NCBI GenBank assembly: GCA_966250015.1
Contig: CBINFS010000019.1
Location: forward strand, 1-64,000
Source of the DNA: CBINFS01 sp966250015
GTDB taxonomy: Bacteria > Bacteroidota > Rhodothermia > Rhodothermales > DASSAV01
DNA length: 64,000 bases
Direction of reading: 5' to 3'
Shown here: positions 1 through 8,899 of the stretch, piece after piece
Numbering within the stretch: position 1 is the stretch's first letter
Layout: each line of letters starts with the position of its first letter
The notes under the pieces: model-generated
The model's input: the letters and a program-made list of their open reading frames with translations, nothing else
What the model was told of the DNA's origin: nothing
Database searches by the model: none
Program-made: the position numbers and the translations under genes

Positions 1-298
1 CCCCCTTGACAAGGACTCGCTATGCTTCTCAGTCTCATCAAAGAACGATGCTCTCAATAACTCCCGAGAGCTCAGATCCGCCGAGCCAAAAATTTTGGCG
101 CGGACGAGTAATATACAGCAACCGACAATCAAACGTCAACCCGTAAACAACCGGATTAGCGCGCTCTTCAAACAGCAACTGCATACGTCGTCTGAAAACC
201 GGCGCGATGAAACACGTACGGACGGCATTGGTTTCCTTTGCCGGAAAACCGTACTTCCCCGCCACTATGTAATCAAATAATGCCTTTCGGCGAACGTC
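1..298. other. Non-coding left edge upstream of the PASTA gene
   Basis: I find no convincing gene here. Two short overlapping open frames on opposite strands (about 38-265 and 95-280) have no recognisable domain and no sensible start context. The promoter of the PASTA protein gene probably lies in the AT-richer stretch just before position 299, but no clear element can be named. Confidence 0.4.
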
Positions 299-1204
299 AT
301 GGACCTGAGGTCATCTGCCCAGCGAGCTAAAAATGAGATCGTAACTCTGGCCAAGAATAAATATTTCTGGGGAGGGCTTGGCGTTCTTTTCGCCATTGGC
401 CTTGTGCTTTACGCGCTGATCAACTACTTGATCATGCCGGCGTACACGCGTCACAACGTCGCCATTCAGGTCCCCGACGTGCTCAACATGCAGGCTGAAG
501 ATGCCGAAAGGATCCTCCTGGCGAGGGATCTACGCGTTTCGAGGATCGACCAGCAATTCAATCCGAAGCTCCCTCGCGGCGTCATCATCGACCAAAATCC
601 GAGGCCAAACGAACGGGTTAAACCAAACCGGAGGATTTTTATCACGGTCAACAGTGGCAGGGAGCAGCTCGTCGTCATCCCTTCGGTCGAGGGGCTTTCA
701 CTTCGAGAAGCCATCAACCGGCTACGCGCGGTGGGGCTCGAGGCAGGCGAAGCGCAACCGGACACGCTGCCTTCACCATTTGCCAATACGGTCACGCGGC
801 AGCATCCACCGGCCGGCGATTCGTTGCGAGCAGGGTCGACGGTCGACATCTGGTACAGCACCGGCCTGGGCAATGAATTCGTGCAGGTGCCTGACGTCAC
901 CGGCCTTTCCCTGGCCGAAGCGAAGCAGATCCTGACGGATAATCGGTTGCGGTACGTCGTGATTAGAACACGTACGGGGGAAGACCTCGATGAGACCGAC
1001 ACGCCCACCTTGCAGGAGGAAGAGGAGATACCGGACAACGAGCTCCTGGTCGTTGGACAGCGCCGTGAAGCAGGTACGCGGGTACGTGAAGGATTCGAAA
1101 TCCGCCTGTTCGTCGAGCGGGCAGACGGTCCCATCGGAGGGGAAGGCGATTCCGAGGAGATAGAGGAGCCGGACGTCGAGCCTATGGACGAGGACTCATT
1201 CTGA
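299..1204 (+). CDS. PASTA-domain membrane protein without a kinase domain
   Basis: A 301-residue protein anchored by one N-terminal membrane segment (about residues 23-47), with the rest predicted outside the cytoplasmic membrane. Three PASTA repeats follow at about 55-120, 122-190 and 193-275. Each opens with the typical V-P-x-V/L-x-G/N-x-x pattern (for example VPDVTGLSLAEA in the third). The last 25 residues are strongly acidic. PASTA domains bind peptidoglycan fragments or sit next to penicillin-binding proteins and PknB-type kinases. Here there is no kinase or transpeptidase part, so the protein is probably a periplasmic cell-wall sensor or scaffold. It converges with pyrR, three bases away. 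The ATG at 299 is chosen because it precedes a normal basic segment and then the membrane helix. Family assignment is firm; the role is inferred. Confidence 0.9.
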   Translation: MDLRSSAQRAKNEIVTLAKNKYFWGGLGVLFAIGLVLYALINYLIMPAYTRHNVAIQVPDVLNMQAEDAERILLARDLRVSRIDQQFNPKLPRGVIIDQNPRPNERVKPNRRIFITVNSGREQLVVIPSVEGLSLREAINRLRAVGLEAGEAQPDTLPSPFANTVTRQHPPAGDSLRAGSTVDIWYSTGLGNEFVQVPDVTGLSLAEAKQILTDNRLRYVVIRTRTGEDLDETDTPTLQEEEEIPDNELLVVGQRREAGTRVREGFEIRLFVERADGPIGGEGDSEEIEEPDVEPMDEDSF

Positions 1205-1207
1205 GCC

Positions 1208-1723
1208 TCACTCGACGATCGACACCGTGACCCCCTGATCGATGTCGACGACGACCCGTTCCTTGTACTTGGCGTGGATCAACCTTCCCACGTAATCAGG
1301 CTGGATCGGGTACTCGCGATTCCCCCGATCGATGAGTACGACGAGCTGGATGGATCTCGGCCTGCCGTAGCGGACGACGGCGTCGAGCGCGGCGCGAGCC
1401 GTGCGGCCGGTAAACAACACGTCGTCTATCAGGATCACGTCCCGGTCGGTGAAGTCGGCTTTTATGACCGATTGGTCCTCGCTGCTCGAATTGGGTTCGC
1501 GATCGTCACGGTACGGCGTGACGTCGAGCTCGTGGACCTCAAACGTTCGCCCCTCGATCCGGCCGATCTGTTCGGCGAGCACGCGGGCGAGGGCTGCACC
1601 GCGCCGACGAATCCCGACGAGCTCGAGGTTTTCGGCCCCGCGATTTCGCTCGATGACTTCATAGGCCAGACGCACCAGTGTTCGCATCGTCTGGTCGGTT
1701 GACATGATCTGGATTTTGGACAT
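1208..1723 (-). CDS. pyrR: PyrR-type uracil phosphoribosyltransferase / pyrimidine regulator
   Basis: A protein of about 171 residues of the type I phosphoribosyltransferase fold. The PRPP-binding motif VILIDDVLFTGRT lies at about residues 96-108, and the N-terminal pattern (YEVIERNRG, LVGIRRRG) is that of PyrR. PyrR enzymes convert uracil and PRPP to UMP, and in many bacteria also bind pyr mRNA leaders to control attenuation. I see no pyr biosynthesis genes nearby and no PyrR-binding leader in the window, so only the enzyme family can be stated. The start at 1723 (MSKIQIM) matches the usual N-terminus; an in-frame ATG at 1753 would add ten residues of no known family sequence. Confidence 0.92.
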   Translation of the reverse strand: MSKIQIMSTDQTMRTLVRLAYEVIERNRGAENLELVGIRRRGAALARVLAEQIGRIEGRTFEVHELDVTPYRDDREPNSSSEDQSVIKADFTDRDVILIDDVLFTGRTARAALDAVVRYGRPRSIQLVVLIDRGNREYPIQPDYVGRLIHAKYKERVVVDIDQGVTVSIVE

Positions 1724-1763
1724 CGTCGGGAGCCTTTTTGCGGGATTGATCACATTACCGAAC

Positions 1764-1798
1764 TAAAAAGCCCCCACCGAGCAAAGTACAGTGGAGGC
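1764..1798 (-). terminator. Rho-independent terminator
   Basis: Read on the minus strand, GCCTCCAC (1798-1791) pairs with GTGGGGGC (1777-1770), with one G-T wobble. A run of T residues follows (1769-1765). It lies between the stop of the small secreted protein gene and pyrR, so it should end the former transcript. Confidence 0.75.
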
Positions 1799-1822
1799 GA
1801 ACAGGGCGCGGGGCAGCGGTTT

Positions 1823-2233
1823 TCACTGGAACATGGCTTTAATGCTGCCCCACGTGCGGCGCACCGCAGTCGACGTATAGTTCACACTGAACTGCTTCAT
1901 ATCCGTGCTCCCATCGGCCATCAGGACATTGATGTAGTAGTTAGCCATGTCGGCAGGGGACTTGTACAGCAGATTGTCCACGCAGGTGTATTCGCCCTTG
2001 CCTACCTGGTTCGCCCGCACGGTACATTCCGGGATTTTACTTGCATTGACCATGTGGGCGGACTGGCGCAACACCTCGTAACCTACCACGCCAGTTTCAT
2101 CCTGCACTGTCCATGTGATGACCATTTTGCCGTTTTCCTGCTTGGCGGTCAGCTGCACGTACACTTCGCGCAGGGGGGCGAAAGCCGACAAGGCTACGAC
2201 CGATAGCACGGAAAGTAGGAATTTCGAACGCAT
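1823..2233 (-). CDS. Small secreted protein with a fibronectin-III-like fold
   Basis: About 136 residues. The N-terminus (MRSKFLLSVLSVVALSAFA) is a signal peptide. The mature part contains the strand pattern MVITWTVQDETGVVGYEVLR, typical of the fibronectin type III-like domains that Bacteroidota carry in secreted proteins, where a 'W..........V..Y.V.R' pattern is usual. The ATG at 2233 is preferred over an upstream ATG at 2323 because it places the signal peptide at the N-terminus. It is followed by an intrinsic terminator and so is probably a single-gene unit. No specific function can be given. Confidence 0.7.
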   Translation of the reverse strand: MRSKFLLSVLSVVALSAFAPLREVYVQLTAKQENGKMVITWTVQDETGVVGYEVLRQSAHMVNASKIPECTVRANQVGKGEYTCVDNLLYKSPADMANYYINVLMADGSTDMKQFSVNYTSTAVRRTWGSIKAMFQ

Positions 2234-2418
2234 AGTCACCGTGATATACTCCGACACCTTAAAATAGCAGCCCCGAACAAAAGAAAAAATATTCCGGGGC
2301 ACAACCTGCACCAAACGGAGCATTTATTGTCGATTCGCATCCAATTTCGGAAGCGTTCATAAACGAGTACACGCGAAAATCGATCTGTGTGTAATGGAAG
2401 CGAAAAAAAAGAACGTGG

Positions 2419-2904
2419 TCAGTTTTGGCTTGCCTTAGCGACCTCCGGCTTATTCGGGCAATTTTCACGCTGGCAGTGGCCGTACATCTGTAAGGAGTGA
2501 TGCACTATGTTGAATTTGAAGATTTCCGCGACCATCTCCTGAATGCTCTGGATGCGTGGGTCGCAGAACTCGAAGACCTCGTTGCAATCCAGACAGATCA
2601 GGTGATCGTGCTGCCAGTAGGAAAAAGCCCGTTCATACTTCGCCTGATTGGTCCCGAACTGGTGGCGTACGACGAGATCACATTCGAGGAGCAGCTCGAG
2701 CGTATTGTAGACGGTAGCGCGGCTGATGCGTGTGCCTTTTCGTTTGAGGCGTAAATACAGCTCGTCGGCATCGAGGTGCTCACCGGCGGCATAGACTTCT
2801 TCGAGCACCAGAAAGCGTTCCGGCGTGTGCCGCTGGTTACGTTCCTTCAGGAAGTTGCTGAAGATCGTTCGGACTTCTTCGAGCTTCTCTTCGGGGAATG
2901 ACAT
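2419..2904 (-). CDS. Fur-family metal-dependent transcriptional repressor
   Basis: A Fur/PerR/Zur-type protein of about 161 residues. The winged-helix DNA-binding half includes the recognition-helix sequence RISRATVYNTLELL. The dimerisation half has the metal-site histidines HDHLICLDC and two cysteine pairs (CLDC and CQRENC), as expected for the structural zinc site. The sequence does not decide between Fur, PerR and Zur. The start at 2904 (MSFPEEK) is preferred; an in-frame ATG at 2952 would add a proline/arginine-rich stretch. The gene is about 90 bases upstream of tmk on the same strand in genome order but is transcribed after it (tmk, then fur). Confidence 0.9.
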   Translation of the reverse strand: MSFPEEKLEEVRTIFSNFLKERNQRHTPERFLVLEEVYAAGEHLDADELYLRLKRKGTRISRATVYNTLELLLECDLVVRHQFGTNQAKYERAFSYWQHDHLICLDCNEVFEFCDPRIQSIQEMVAEIFKFNIVHHSLQMYGHCQRENCPNKPEVAKASQN

Positions 2905-2997
2905 GGTCGAAGGTGGTTTCTGCGGTCGAACCGGTCTCGGGCGAGGGGACAAGACAGGATTCTACGCGCGCAGGTCTCTGAACGATGAACCGAACCT

Positions 2998-3645
2998 TCA
3001 AGGCAGAGTTCCGCCTTCTTCTTTCAGGAGGTCACTGACGTCGTCCCAGACTTTTTGGTGGAGGGATTCAATGGATTCGGATCCGTCGAGCACGAGAATG
3101 CGGTCTGGTTCAGCCCGGTTCAGATCGAGGTAGGCCTTCCGTACCCGTTCGTAGAAGGCAATGCCGGCGCTTTCGAGGCGGTCTTCGCCGGCCGTAGTGG
3201 CCGTGTTGCGCTGGTGGCGGCGGTCGTACGCCACCTCGGGGGAAATGTCGAAGTAGTAGGTTCGATCGGGGACGAGGCCGCCCGTGACCCGATTGTTGAA
3301 AGACCTTATCCACTCCGGGTTCTCGACGCCACGTCCGCCACCCTGATAAGCGGTGGTCGAATCGTAGAACCGGTCGCAGATCACGATTTGCCCGTTGGCG
3401 ATGGCGGGTTGGATGACCTCTGCCACGAGCTGCGCCCGCGCGGCCGAAAAGAGGAGCATCTCGGCGAACGGTACGATGTGCAGGCCGGGTTCGAGCAGGA
3501 TTGACCGGATACGTTCCGACACCTCGGTGCCGCCCGGCTCGCGTACGAGCAGGGGGACGCGGCCCGACTGTCGCAACCGTTCGATCAGCAGGTGAGCCTG
3601 GGTGCTCTTACCGCTCCCGTCGATTCCCTCAAAGGTTATGAGCAT
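2998..3645 (-). CDS. tmk: Thymidylate kinase
   Basis: 215 residues, the normal length for the bacterial enzyme that phosphorylates dTMP to dTDP in DNA precursor synthesis. The P-loop FEGIDGSGKST is at residues 4-14, the DR(F/Y) motif appears in CDRFYDSTTAYQGGGRG, and the REPGGTEVSERIR motif after the P-loop is complete. The start codon overlaps no other gene. The divergent region to the right (3646-3832) must hold the promoters of both tmk and the TPR gene. Confidence 0.96.
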   Translation of the reverse strand: MLITFEGIDGSGKSTQAHLLIERLRQSGRVPLLVREPGGTEVSERIRSILLEPGLHIVPFAEMLLFSAARAQLVAEVIQPAIANGQIVICDRFYDSTTAYQGGGRGVENPEWIRSFNNRVTGGLVPDRTYYFDISPEVAYDRRHQRNTATTAGEDRLESAGIAFYERVRKAYLDLNRAEPDRILVLDGSESIESLHQKVWDDVSDLLKEEGGTLP

Positions 3646-3832
3646 GCAATTCTAAGGTTCAGAGAAGTTTGGCCGATACAGAACAATAGGCCTCGATGCG
3701 ATTAAATTATTGCAAATTGGCTGGGGTCCATCTATACTACGGTGAACCTTTTTCCAATTGTAGCTTTTATGTTTGCAGAGTGAAGGCCTTTCTGCGACGC
3801 ACTGTGAAAAAGGAAACATCTACCGGCGCTCT

Positions 3833-5245
3833 ATGAGTATGTTCGACTTCGAATTCGGTGATTTCGAAGATCCAGCGGGGGAGAATCGAATAAACGAGCT
3901 GGTCTCATCGTACGAGAGTCAGGATTCCACTTCATACTTCGATTCAGATACACTGGAAGATATCGCCACGTTCTATTTCGAGCGTGGCCGCTACGAAGAA
4001 GCGTTAGGAGTGGTCGATCGTTTAATCGAGCTTCAGCCCTACTCGTCCGACGCGTGGATGCGCCGTGGAATACTTTTGAGCACGCTCTCGCGGCACGAGG
4101 CGGCACTCGAAGCGTACGATCACGCTCTGTTGTTGAACCCGGTTGACACCGAGACGATCGTCAACCGTGGCATGACGCTCGACAACCTGGGGTATCCCGA
4201 GGAAGCGCTCGCAGCCTACGAGAAGGCCCTGGGTATTGATCCGCTCAACGAGGAGGCGCACTTCAATCGCGGCGTCACGCTCGAGCGGATGAACCGGCTC
4301 GAAGAAGCCATTGCGGCTTTTAATCGCTGCGCCGAGCTGTCGCCGGAGCACCCCGAGGTGTGGTACGAGCTGGGGTACTGTTACGACCGGCTCGGCGACA
4401 ACGAAAAGAGCATCAGCGCCTACGACCGCCACCTCGAAAGCGACCCGTATTCTCAGGATGCGTGGTACAACCGCGGCATCGTGCTCAACCGCATCGGGCA
4501 GTACGAAGAGGCGGTAAAGTCGTACGAAATGGCCACGGCCATCCAGGAGGACTTCGCCTCGGCGCACTACAACAAGGGAAACGCGCTCGCTAACCTGGGC
4601 AGGCTCGAAGAAGCCATCGAGAGCTACCTTACCGTCATCGAGCTGGAAGGGGGCGATCCCGCCACGTACTACAACATCGCGCTGGCCTACGAAGAGCTCC
4701 TCCAGTACGATCTGGCGATTACGTACTTCCAGCGCGCGCTGGAGGAAGACGAGGAATACGCCGAGGCATGGTACGGAATCGGGTGCAGCTACGACGCCAT
4801 GGACCGGTTCGAAGAAGCACTCAAGTACTTCGACCGCGCCATCGCCCTCAACCCAAATCTCGGAGAGTTCTGGTACGCGAAGGCGGACTGTGAATACAAT
4901 GCGGGCCGGCTCGCCGCCGCCCTCGACTCGTACCGCACGGTGGTCGAGGTCGACCCCGAGAACCGGGAGGCATGGCTCGACTTCGCCGAGACCCTTTTCG
5001 AAGCGCAACGCCTGGAAGAAGCCCTCGAAGCCTATAACCGGGCGCTCTCGCTACAGCCGAACCATGCGGAAGCCTACTTCCAGCAGGCCAAAGCACTCTT
5101 CGCCCTCGGTCGGCCCGAAGAAAGTATTCGCTCGCTGAAGACCGCTTTCCGGCTGGATCCCAAGACGAAGGAAGAGTTCCAGCAGACCTATCCCGACCTG
5201 TATCGGGATGCACAGGTCCGGCGGATGCTCGGGCTGGATCAATAA
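3833..5245 (+). CDS. Large tetratricopeptide-repeat protein
   Basis: About 470 residues. An acidic N-terminal segment (MSMFDFEFGDFEDPAG) is followed by roughly a dozen consecutive 34-residue TPR units, with the expected spacing of W/Y-x-x-G/N/A and A-x-x-x-Y/F-x-x-A/L-x-x-x-P positions. There is no signal peptide or membrane segment, so it is probably a cytoplasmic scaffold for protein-protein contacts. The ATG at 3833 is chosen because the upstream in-frame extension to 3773 has no TPR-like or conserved-looking content; the next ATG at 3839 is also possible. The gene stands alone; its partner cannot be deduced. Confidence 0.88.
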   Translation: MSMFDFEFGDFEDPAGENRINELVSSYESQDSTSYFDSDTLEDIATFYFERGRYEEALGVVDRLIELQPYSSDAWMRRGILLSTLSRHEAALEAYDHALLLNPVDTETIVNRGMTLDNLGYPEEALAAYEKALGIDPLNEEAHFNRGVTLERMNRLEEAIAAFNRCAELSPEHPEVWYELGYCYDRLGDNEKSISAYDRHLESDPYSQDAWYNRGIVLNRIGQYEEAVKSYEMATAIQEDFASAHYNKGNALANLGRLEEAIESYLTVIELEGGDPATYYNIALAYEELLQYDLAITYFQRALEEDEEYAEAWYGIGCSYDAMDRFEEALKYFDRAIALNPNLGEFWYAKADCEYNAGRLAAALDSYRTVVEVDPENREAWLDFAETLFEAQRLEEALEAYNRALSLQPNHAEAYFQQAKALFALGRPEESIRSLKTAFRLDPKTKEEFQQTYPDLYRDAQVRRMLGLDQ

Positions 5246-5604
5246 AGCCTCGCGAACCGGCATTTCTCGACACGGCCAGGCTTAACGATCGGATCGCGCT
5301 GCGTGATCGGGGTAGTGGCCTTATTACACCCAATATCCCCGCCACCTGATACCCCGACCGCGTTATTCGACACCTGTCGTAGACGGGTAATCCTATACGC
5401 GAGAAGGGTAGGCCGCCAATCCTCCACTTCATATTCGTTTTTCGCCCTTTTCCTGTGCCGGATTGTCTTCCGGCGTAGCAACTCCATCACGCTTCCCGTT
5501 GAGATAGTTGACGTATCTTGCCCTTCCGGAACACTCGAAGCTTCGGGACATTTTGGGAGCTTCGTCAGACTCGGGGTCGGGACCAATCAAAACGATTCAA
5601 ACTG
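5246..5604. other. Intergenic region before the DUF368 gene
   Basis: 359 bases without a supportable gene; short open frames on both strands look random. It contains a TATCTTG element at 5514-5520 that matches similar elements before rho and rpmB and may be the promoter -7 box of the DUF368 gene. Confidence 0.5.
5514..5520 (+). promoter_or_regulatory. Candidate -7 promoter element (TATCTTG)
   Basis: TATCTTG resembles the Bacteroidota -7 consensus TAnnTTTG and lies 85 bases before the DUF368 start. No TTG lies exactly 19 bases upstream, so support rests on the shared heptamer only. Confidence 0.3.
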
Positions 5605-6507
5605 ATGCTGCGGAAACTTGCCGTTCATTATTTGCAGGGCATGCTCATGGGTGGGGCGGACGTGATACCGGGCGTGAGTGGTGGGACCATGGCGCTCATC
5701 GTGGGCATTTACGTTCGCCTGGTCGACACTATCAGCGACCTGTTTGCCGTCGCCGTGAACCTCATTCGTTTCAACTTTCCCGAAGCCAGGCGCCGGTTCA
5801 TGGAGGTGGAATGGAGCCTGATTTTGCCGCTCGGCCTGGGGATTGGAACGGCGATCCTGTTAGGGGCGCAGGTTATTCTGACCCTGATGGAGAACTATCC
5901 GGAAGAGATGCGCGGCCTGTTCTTCGGGCTCGTCGCTGCGTCGATAGCGGTGCCCTGGGTGCGGATCGGCAAAGTGACGCCGCAGCTCGTCGTCATCGCC
6001 CTCGTCGGCGCCTTAATCGCGTTTTTTCTGGTGGGTCTTCCGTTCCTGGAAGTGCAGGACCCGAGCCTGATCCGTGTATTTTTCTCCGCGAGTTTTGCCA
6101 TATGCGCCATGATATTGCCGGGGATAAGCGGAGCCTTTATCCTGCACACCATGGGGATGTATGAGCCAACCCTCACGGCCCTGAACAACCGTGAAATCTT
6201 GTACGTTCTCGTCTTTATTGCAGGCGCAGGAATCGGCCTCGGCCTCTTTTCTACGTTACTGGACTGGCTCCTCGAAAACTACCACGACCGGACGATGGCT
6301 GCGCTGGTGGGTCTAATGGCGGGATCGCTGCGGGCGATCTGGCCCTGGATGGGCGAAGGCCGCGGGCTTCGGTGGCCAGGGGACGGCGATCCCGTCGCCG
6401 TCGTCGTGTTGCTTCTTCTGGCCGGATTCGCTTTTGTATCTTTCCTGACGTGGCTCGGCGCGCGCAAACTCGAGCAACAGGGCCAACGGGCGCCGCAGAC
6501 GAGTTAA
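5605..6507 (+). CDS. DUF368 family membrane protein, probable undecaprenyl-phosphate translocase
   Basis: 300 residues, very hydrophobic, with about eight membrane segments. The family signature GGADVIPGVSGGTMALIVGIY lies near residues 15-35, and a second half-motif PGISGAFIL shows the internal duplication usual for the family. DUF368 (PopT) proteins were shown in other bacteria to return undecaprenyl phosphate, the lipid carrier of wall and O-antigen synthesis, to the inner leaflet. The start at 5605 (MLRKLAVHYLQG) fits the family; upstream sequence in frame is not membrane-like. It is followed 15 bases later by an SDR gene and may be co-transcribed with it. Confidence 0.88.
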   Translation: MLRKLAVHYLQGMLMGGADVIPGVSGGTMALIVGIYVRLVDTISDLFAVAVNLIRFNFPEARRRFMEVEWSLILPLGLGIGTAILLGAQVILTLMENYPEEMRGLFFGLVAASIAVPWVRIGKVTPQLVVIALVGALIAFFLVGLPFLEVQDPSLIRVFFSASFAICAMILPGISGAFILHTMGMYEPTLTALNNREILYVLVFIAGAGIGLGLFSTLLDWLLENYHDRTMAALVGLMAGSLRAIWPWMGEGRGLRWPGDGDPVAVVVLLLLAGFAFVSFLTWLGARKLEQQGQRAPQTS

Positions 6508-6522
6508 TTTGATCGATCGCTC

Positions 6523-7296
6523 ATGTACAGTCTTGCCAGAAAGATCGTGCTCATCACCGGTGCCTCGTCGGGCATCGGGGCAGCCTGTGCGGAAGCATTT
6601 GCGAAGACCGGCGCTCGCCTTCTGCTTTGCGCGCGCCGCCGGGATCGCCTCGACGCCCTTTCCAAACGGCTACGGAACCAGTACGAGGTGGACGTTCACA
6701 CCTTCGAGCTCGACGTACGGGATAACGAAATGGTGCTGCGCCGCTTCGAGGAGCTTCCCGAAGAGTGGCGGGACGTCGACGTGCTCGTTAACAACGCCGG
6801 ACTTTCCAGGGAGCTCGACCCCGTCTATAAAAACAGCGTCGAAGACATCGACGTGATGGTGGACACCAACGTCAAAGGCCTGCTCTACGTGACGCGAGCG
6901 GTGGTGCCCGGCATGGTCCAACGCGGGCGGGGACACGTGATCAACATCGGATCGACCGCCGGCCACACCGTCTATCCGGGAGGCACAGTGTACTGCGCCA
7001 CCAAACACGCCGTGGATGCCATTACGCAGGGGCTAAAGATGGACCTGCACGGGACGCCGGTGCGCGTGACGGCCATCGATCCGGGCATGGTTCAGACCGA
7101 ATTCAGCCTGGTACGGTTCGCCGGCGATCAGGAACGAGCCGACAACACGTACGCAGGCATGACGCCCCTGACCGCGGAGGACGTCGCCGACGTCATCGTG
7201 TTCTGCGCCACACGGCCGGCTCACGTCAATATTTCCGACGTGATCCTGATGCCGGTCGATCAGTCATCCGCGACCATGGTTCACCGGAGGGTGTAA
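6523..7296 (+). CDS. Short-chain dehydrogenase/reductase (YdfG-like)
   Basis: 257 residues of the classical SDR type. The cofactor motif TGASSGIGAACAEAFA is near the N-terminus, followed by NNAG, the catalytic serine within INIGSTAG, and the YCATK form of the YxxxK motif. Overall it resembles the YdfG group of NADP-dependent 3-hydroxy acid (serine, allo-threonine) dehydrogenases. The arginine-rich stretch after the first strand (ARRRDRLD) supports NADP rather than NAD. It lies 15 bases after the DUF368 gene and 20 bases before the OmpA-like lipoprotein gene. The substrate remains open. Confidence 0.88.
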   Translation: MYSLARKIVLITGASSGIGAACAEAFAKTGARLLLCARRRDRLDALSKRLRNQYEVDVHTFELDVRDNEMVLRRFEELPEEWRDVDVLVNNAGLSRELDPVYKNSVEDIDVMVDTNVKGLLYVTRAVVPGMVQRGRGHVINIGSTAGHTVYPGGTVYCATKHAVDAITQGLKMDLHGTPVRVTAIDPGMVQTEFSLVRFAGDQERADNTYAGMTPLTAEDVADVIVFCATRPAHVNISDVILMPVDQSSATMVHRRV

Positions 7297-7316
7297 AACG
7301 AAGAATCCTGATATCT

Positions 7317-8009
7317 ATGCGAAACGCCGTGCTTTTTCTGGGAGTGCTGGTGCTGCTTCCCCTCCTTACGGGATGTCTGAACCAGCGGGAGCTGATTGAA
7401 CAGCGGGAGCTGATCGCGGAGCAGTCGCGCGACATTGATTCGCTGCGCGCCGTCGAACGTGAGCTCTGGCGACAGTTAGGTATGCTCCAGGACTCGCTTC
7501 AGTTTTACGACGACATCGATTCGGGGCGTATTTACCGCGAGTTCGGCAAGCTCAACAATCAGATCGAGCGCCTGGAGTACGAGCTGGCGGTGAGCTACGA
7601 CGGCGGTCTGACACTCGAGACCTTGCTCGTCGACGATCTGTTCAAACCCGCGAGTGCAGAGCTCACGGAAGCAGGCATGGCGAGGCTCGACGAGACCGCT
7701 GCGAGGCTTGCTGATTCGTATTCTGATAGATCCATCCGCGTTGAGGCCCATTCGGACAACGTGCCGGTTGGTCCCTCGCTCAAGGAAAAATACCCGAGCA
7801 ACTGGGAGCTGTCGGCTGCCCGGGCAGCGGCGGTCGTGCGATATCTTTCCGAACACGATGGTCTGCGAGCGGAGCAGTTCGCCATTTTGAGCTACGGTGA
7901 GGTCAAGCCCGTATCGTCCAACGCCACGGCAGAAGGCCGCCGCCGCAACCGCCGCATCCGAATAGCCGTTCTGCCGGAAATCGAAGAGGTGGCACGTATC
8001 GAGCAATGA
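7317..8009 (+). CDS. OmpA-family outer-membrane lipoprotein
   Basis: 230 residues. The signal ends in the lipobox LLTGC (Cys20), so it is a lipoprotein. Residues of about 22-95 are a heptad-rich coiled coil (EQRELIAEQSRDIDSLR and on). Residues of about 100-225 form an OmpA-like peptidoglycan-binding domain with VEAHSDNVPVG and LSAARAAAVVRYL, and the RRRNRRIRI end. Such proteins tie the outer membrane to the wall. It converges with pgeF seven bases away. Confidence 0.92.
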   Translation: MRNAVLFLGVLVLLPLLTGCLNQRELIEQRELIAEQSRDIDSLRAVERELWRQLGMLQDSLQFYDDIDSGRIYREFGKLNNQIERLEYELAVSYDGGLTLETLLVDDLFKPASAELTEAGMARLDETAARLADSYSDRSIRVEAHSDNVPVGPSLKEKYPSNWELSAARAAAVVRYLSEHDGLRAEQFAILSYGEVKPVSSNATAEGRRRNRRIRIAVLPEIEEVARIEQ

Positions 8010-8016
8010 GAACCGG

Positions 8017-8775
8017 TCAACGGGCTCTCATCGCGATGAACCCCAGCATACGGCCCGTCCGTCCCTTCTCCGCCCTGTGAGAGAAAAACTGATCGGTCTG
8101 TGAGAAGGTGCAGTGTGGAGACACCTCGATGGCTTCCGGTAGCACACCCGCCCGGATGAGCTGGTCGAAGATCGCTGCCTTGATGTCGACGTGCGGCCTC
8201 TCTTTTCCGGGATACCAGCGGACGTAACGCGCGTCGAACTGCTCCGCCACCTCGGGACCGACCTCAAACTTTTCGACACTGATACAGGGGCTGATGTAAG
8301 CCCTTATCTGTTCCGGCCGGGCGCCAAGTCGGCTCATGTCGGCCACCGTTTCTTCCGAGATGCGCCCGACGGTGCCCCTCCACCCGGAATGGCAGGCGCC
8401 AATGACGCCGTTCTGAGGATCGGCCATCAGCACAGCCGCACAGTCAGCCACGAGGATTCCGAGGATGTTGTCGGTTGCCGCGGTCACGAGGCCGTCGTAA
8501 CCTGCGCACGGTTCCGGCTCGAGGAGGGTTTTGATCTTCGTGCCGTGTACCTGCCCGCCGGTGGACAGGCGTTCCTCTGAAAGGCCTGTCGATTGGAAGA
8601 GCAGCTTCCTGTTACGCAGCACATCTTCTTCGCGGTCGCCCGTGGTGAGGCCCAGGTTGAGCGAATCGAAGGGCGGCTTGCTGTATCCTTCCCGGCGGGT
8701 GCTGAATCCGGTAACGATTCCGGGGAAGGGTTCAAAAATGGAGGGGCGGAGCCAGTAAGGGGTTGGAGCGGTCAT
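8017..8775 (-). CDS. pgeF: Peptidoglycan editing factor / laccase-domain purine nucleoside phosphorylase
   Basis: 252 residues of the YfiH/YlmD (multicopper oxidoreductase DUF152) family. The metal-site residues are visible: the His in GGQVHGTKI, the Cys in LVADCAAVLMADP and the His in GACHSGWRGTVGRI. In E. coli this protein prevents mis-incorporation of L-Ser into wall precursors; related enzymes were shown to have zinc-dependent purine nucleoside phosphorylase activity. Length and motif order are normal. Nothing in the neighbourhood chooses between the two reported roles. Confidence 0.9.
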   Translation of the reverse strand: MTAPTPYWLRPSIFEPFPGIVTGFSTRREGYSKPPFDSLNLGLTTGDREEDVLRNRKLLFQSTGLSEERLSTGGQVHGTKIKTLLEPEPCAGYDGLVTAATDNILGILVADCAAVLMADPQNGVIGACHSGWRGTVGRISEETVADMSRLGARPEQIRAYISPCISVEKFEVGPEVAEQFDARYVRWYPGKERPHVDIKAAIFDQLIRAGVLPEAIEVSPHCTFSQTDQFFSHRAEKGRTGRMLGFIAMRAR

Positions 8776-8899
8776 CTTCTCACGTCTGACTGGAGATTTT
8801 GACCCTCATAAGCCCCATCGCCTCGTTGGATCGCCTTTGGGGGCGTTGCGATACACGATTGTTACATTGCTGCCGGGCTTGTCTGCCCAGGCATTGCGT

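Noticed and set aside
38..265. Small minus-strand open frame at the left edge
   Set aside because: No domain, odd composition and no sensible context; overlaps another random frame on the plus strand.
4022..5008. 328-residue minus-strand open frame opposite the TPR protein
   Set aside because: Shadow of the repeat-rich coding sequence; no recognisable fold.
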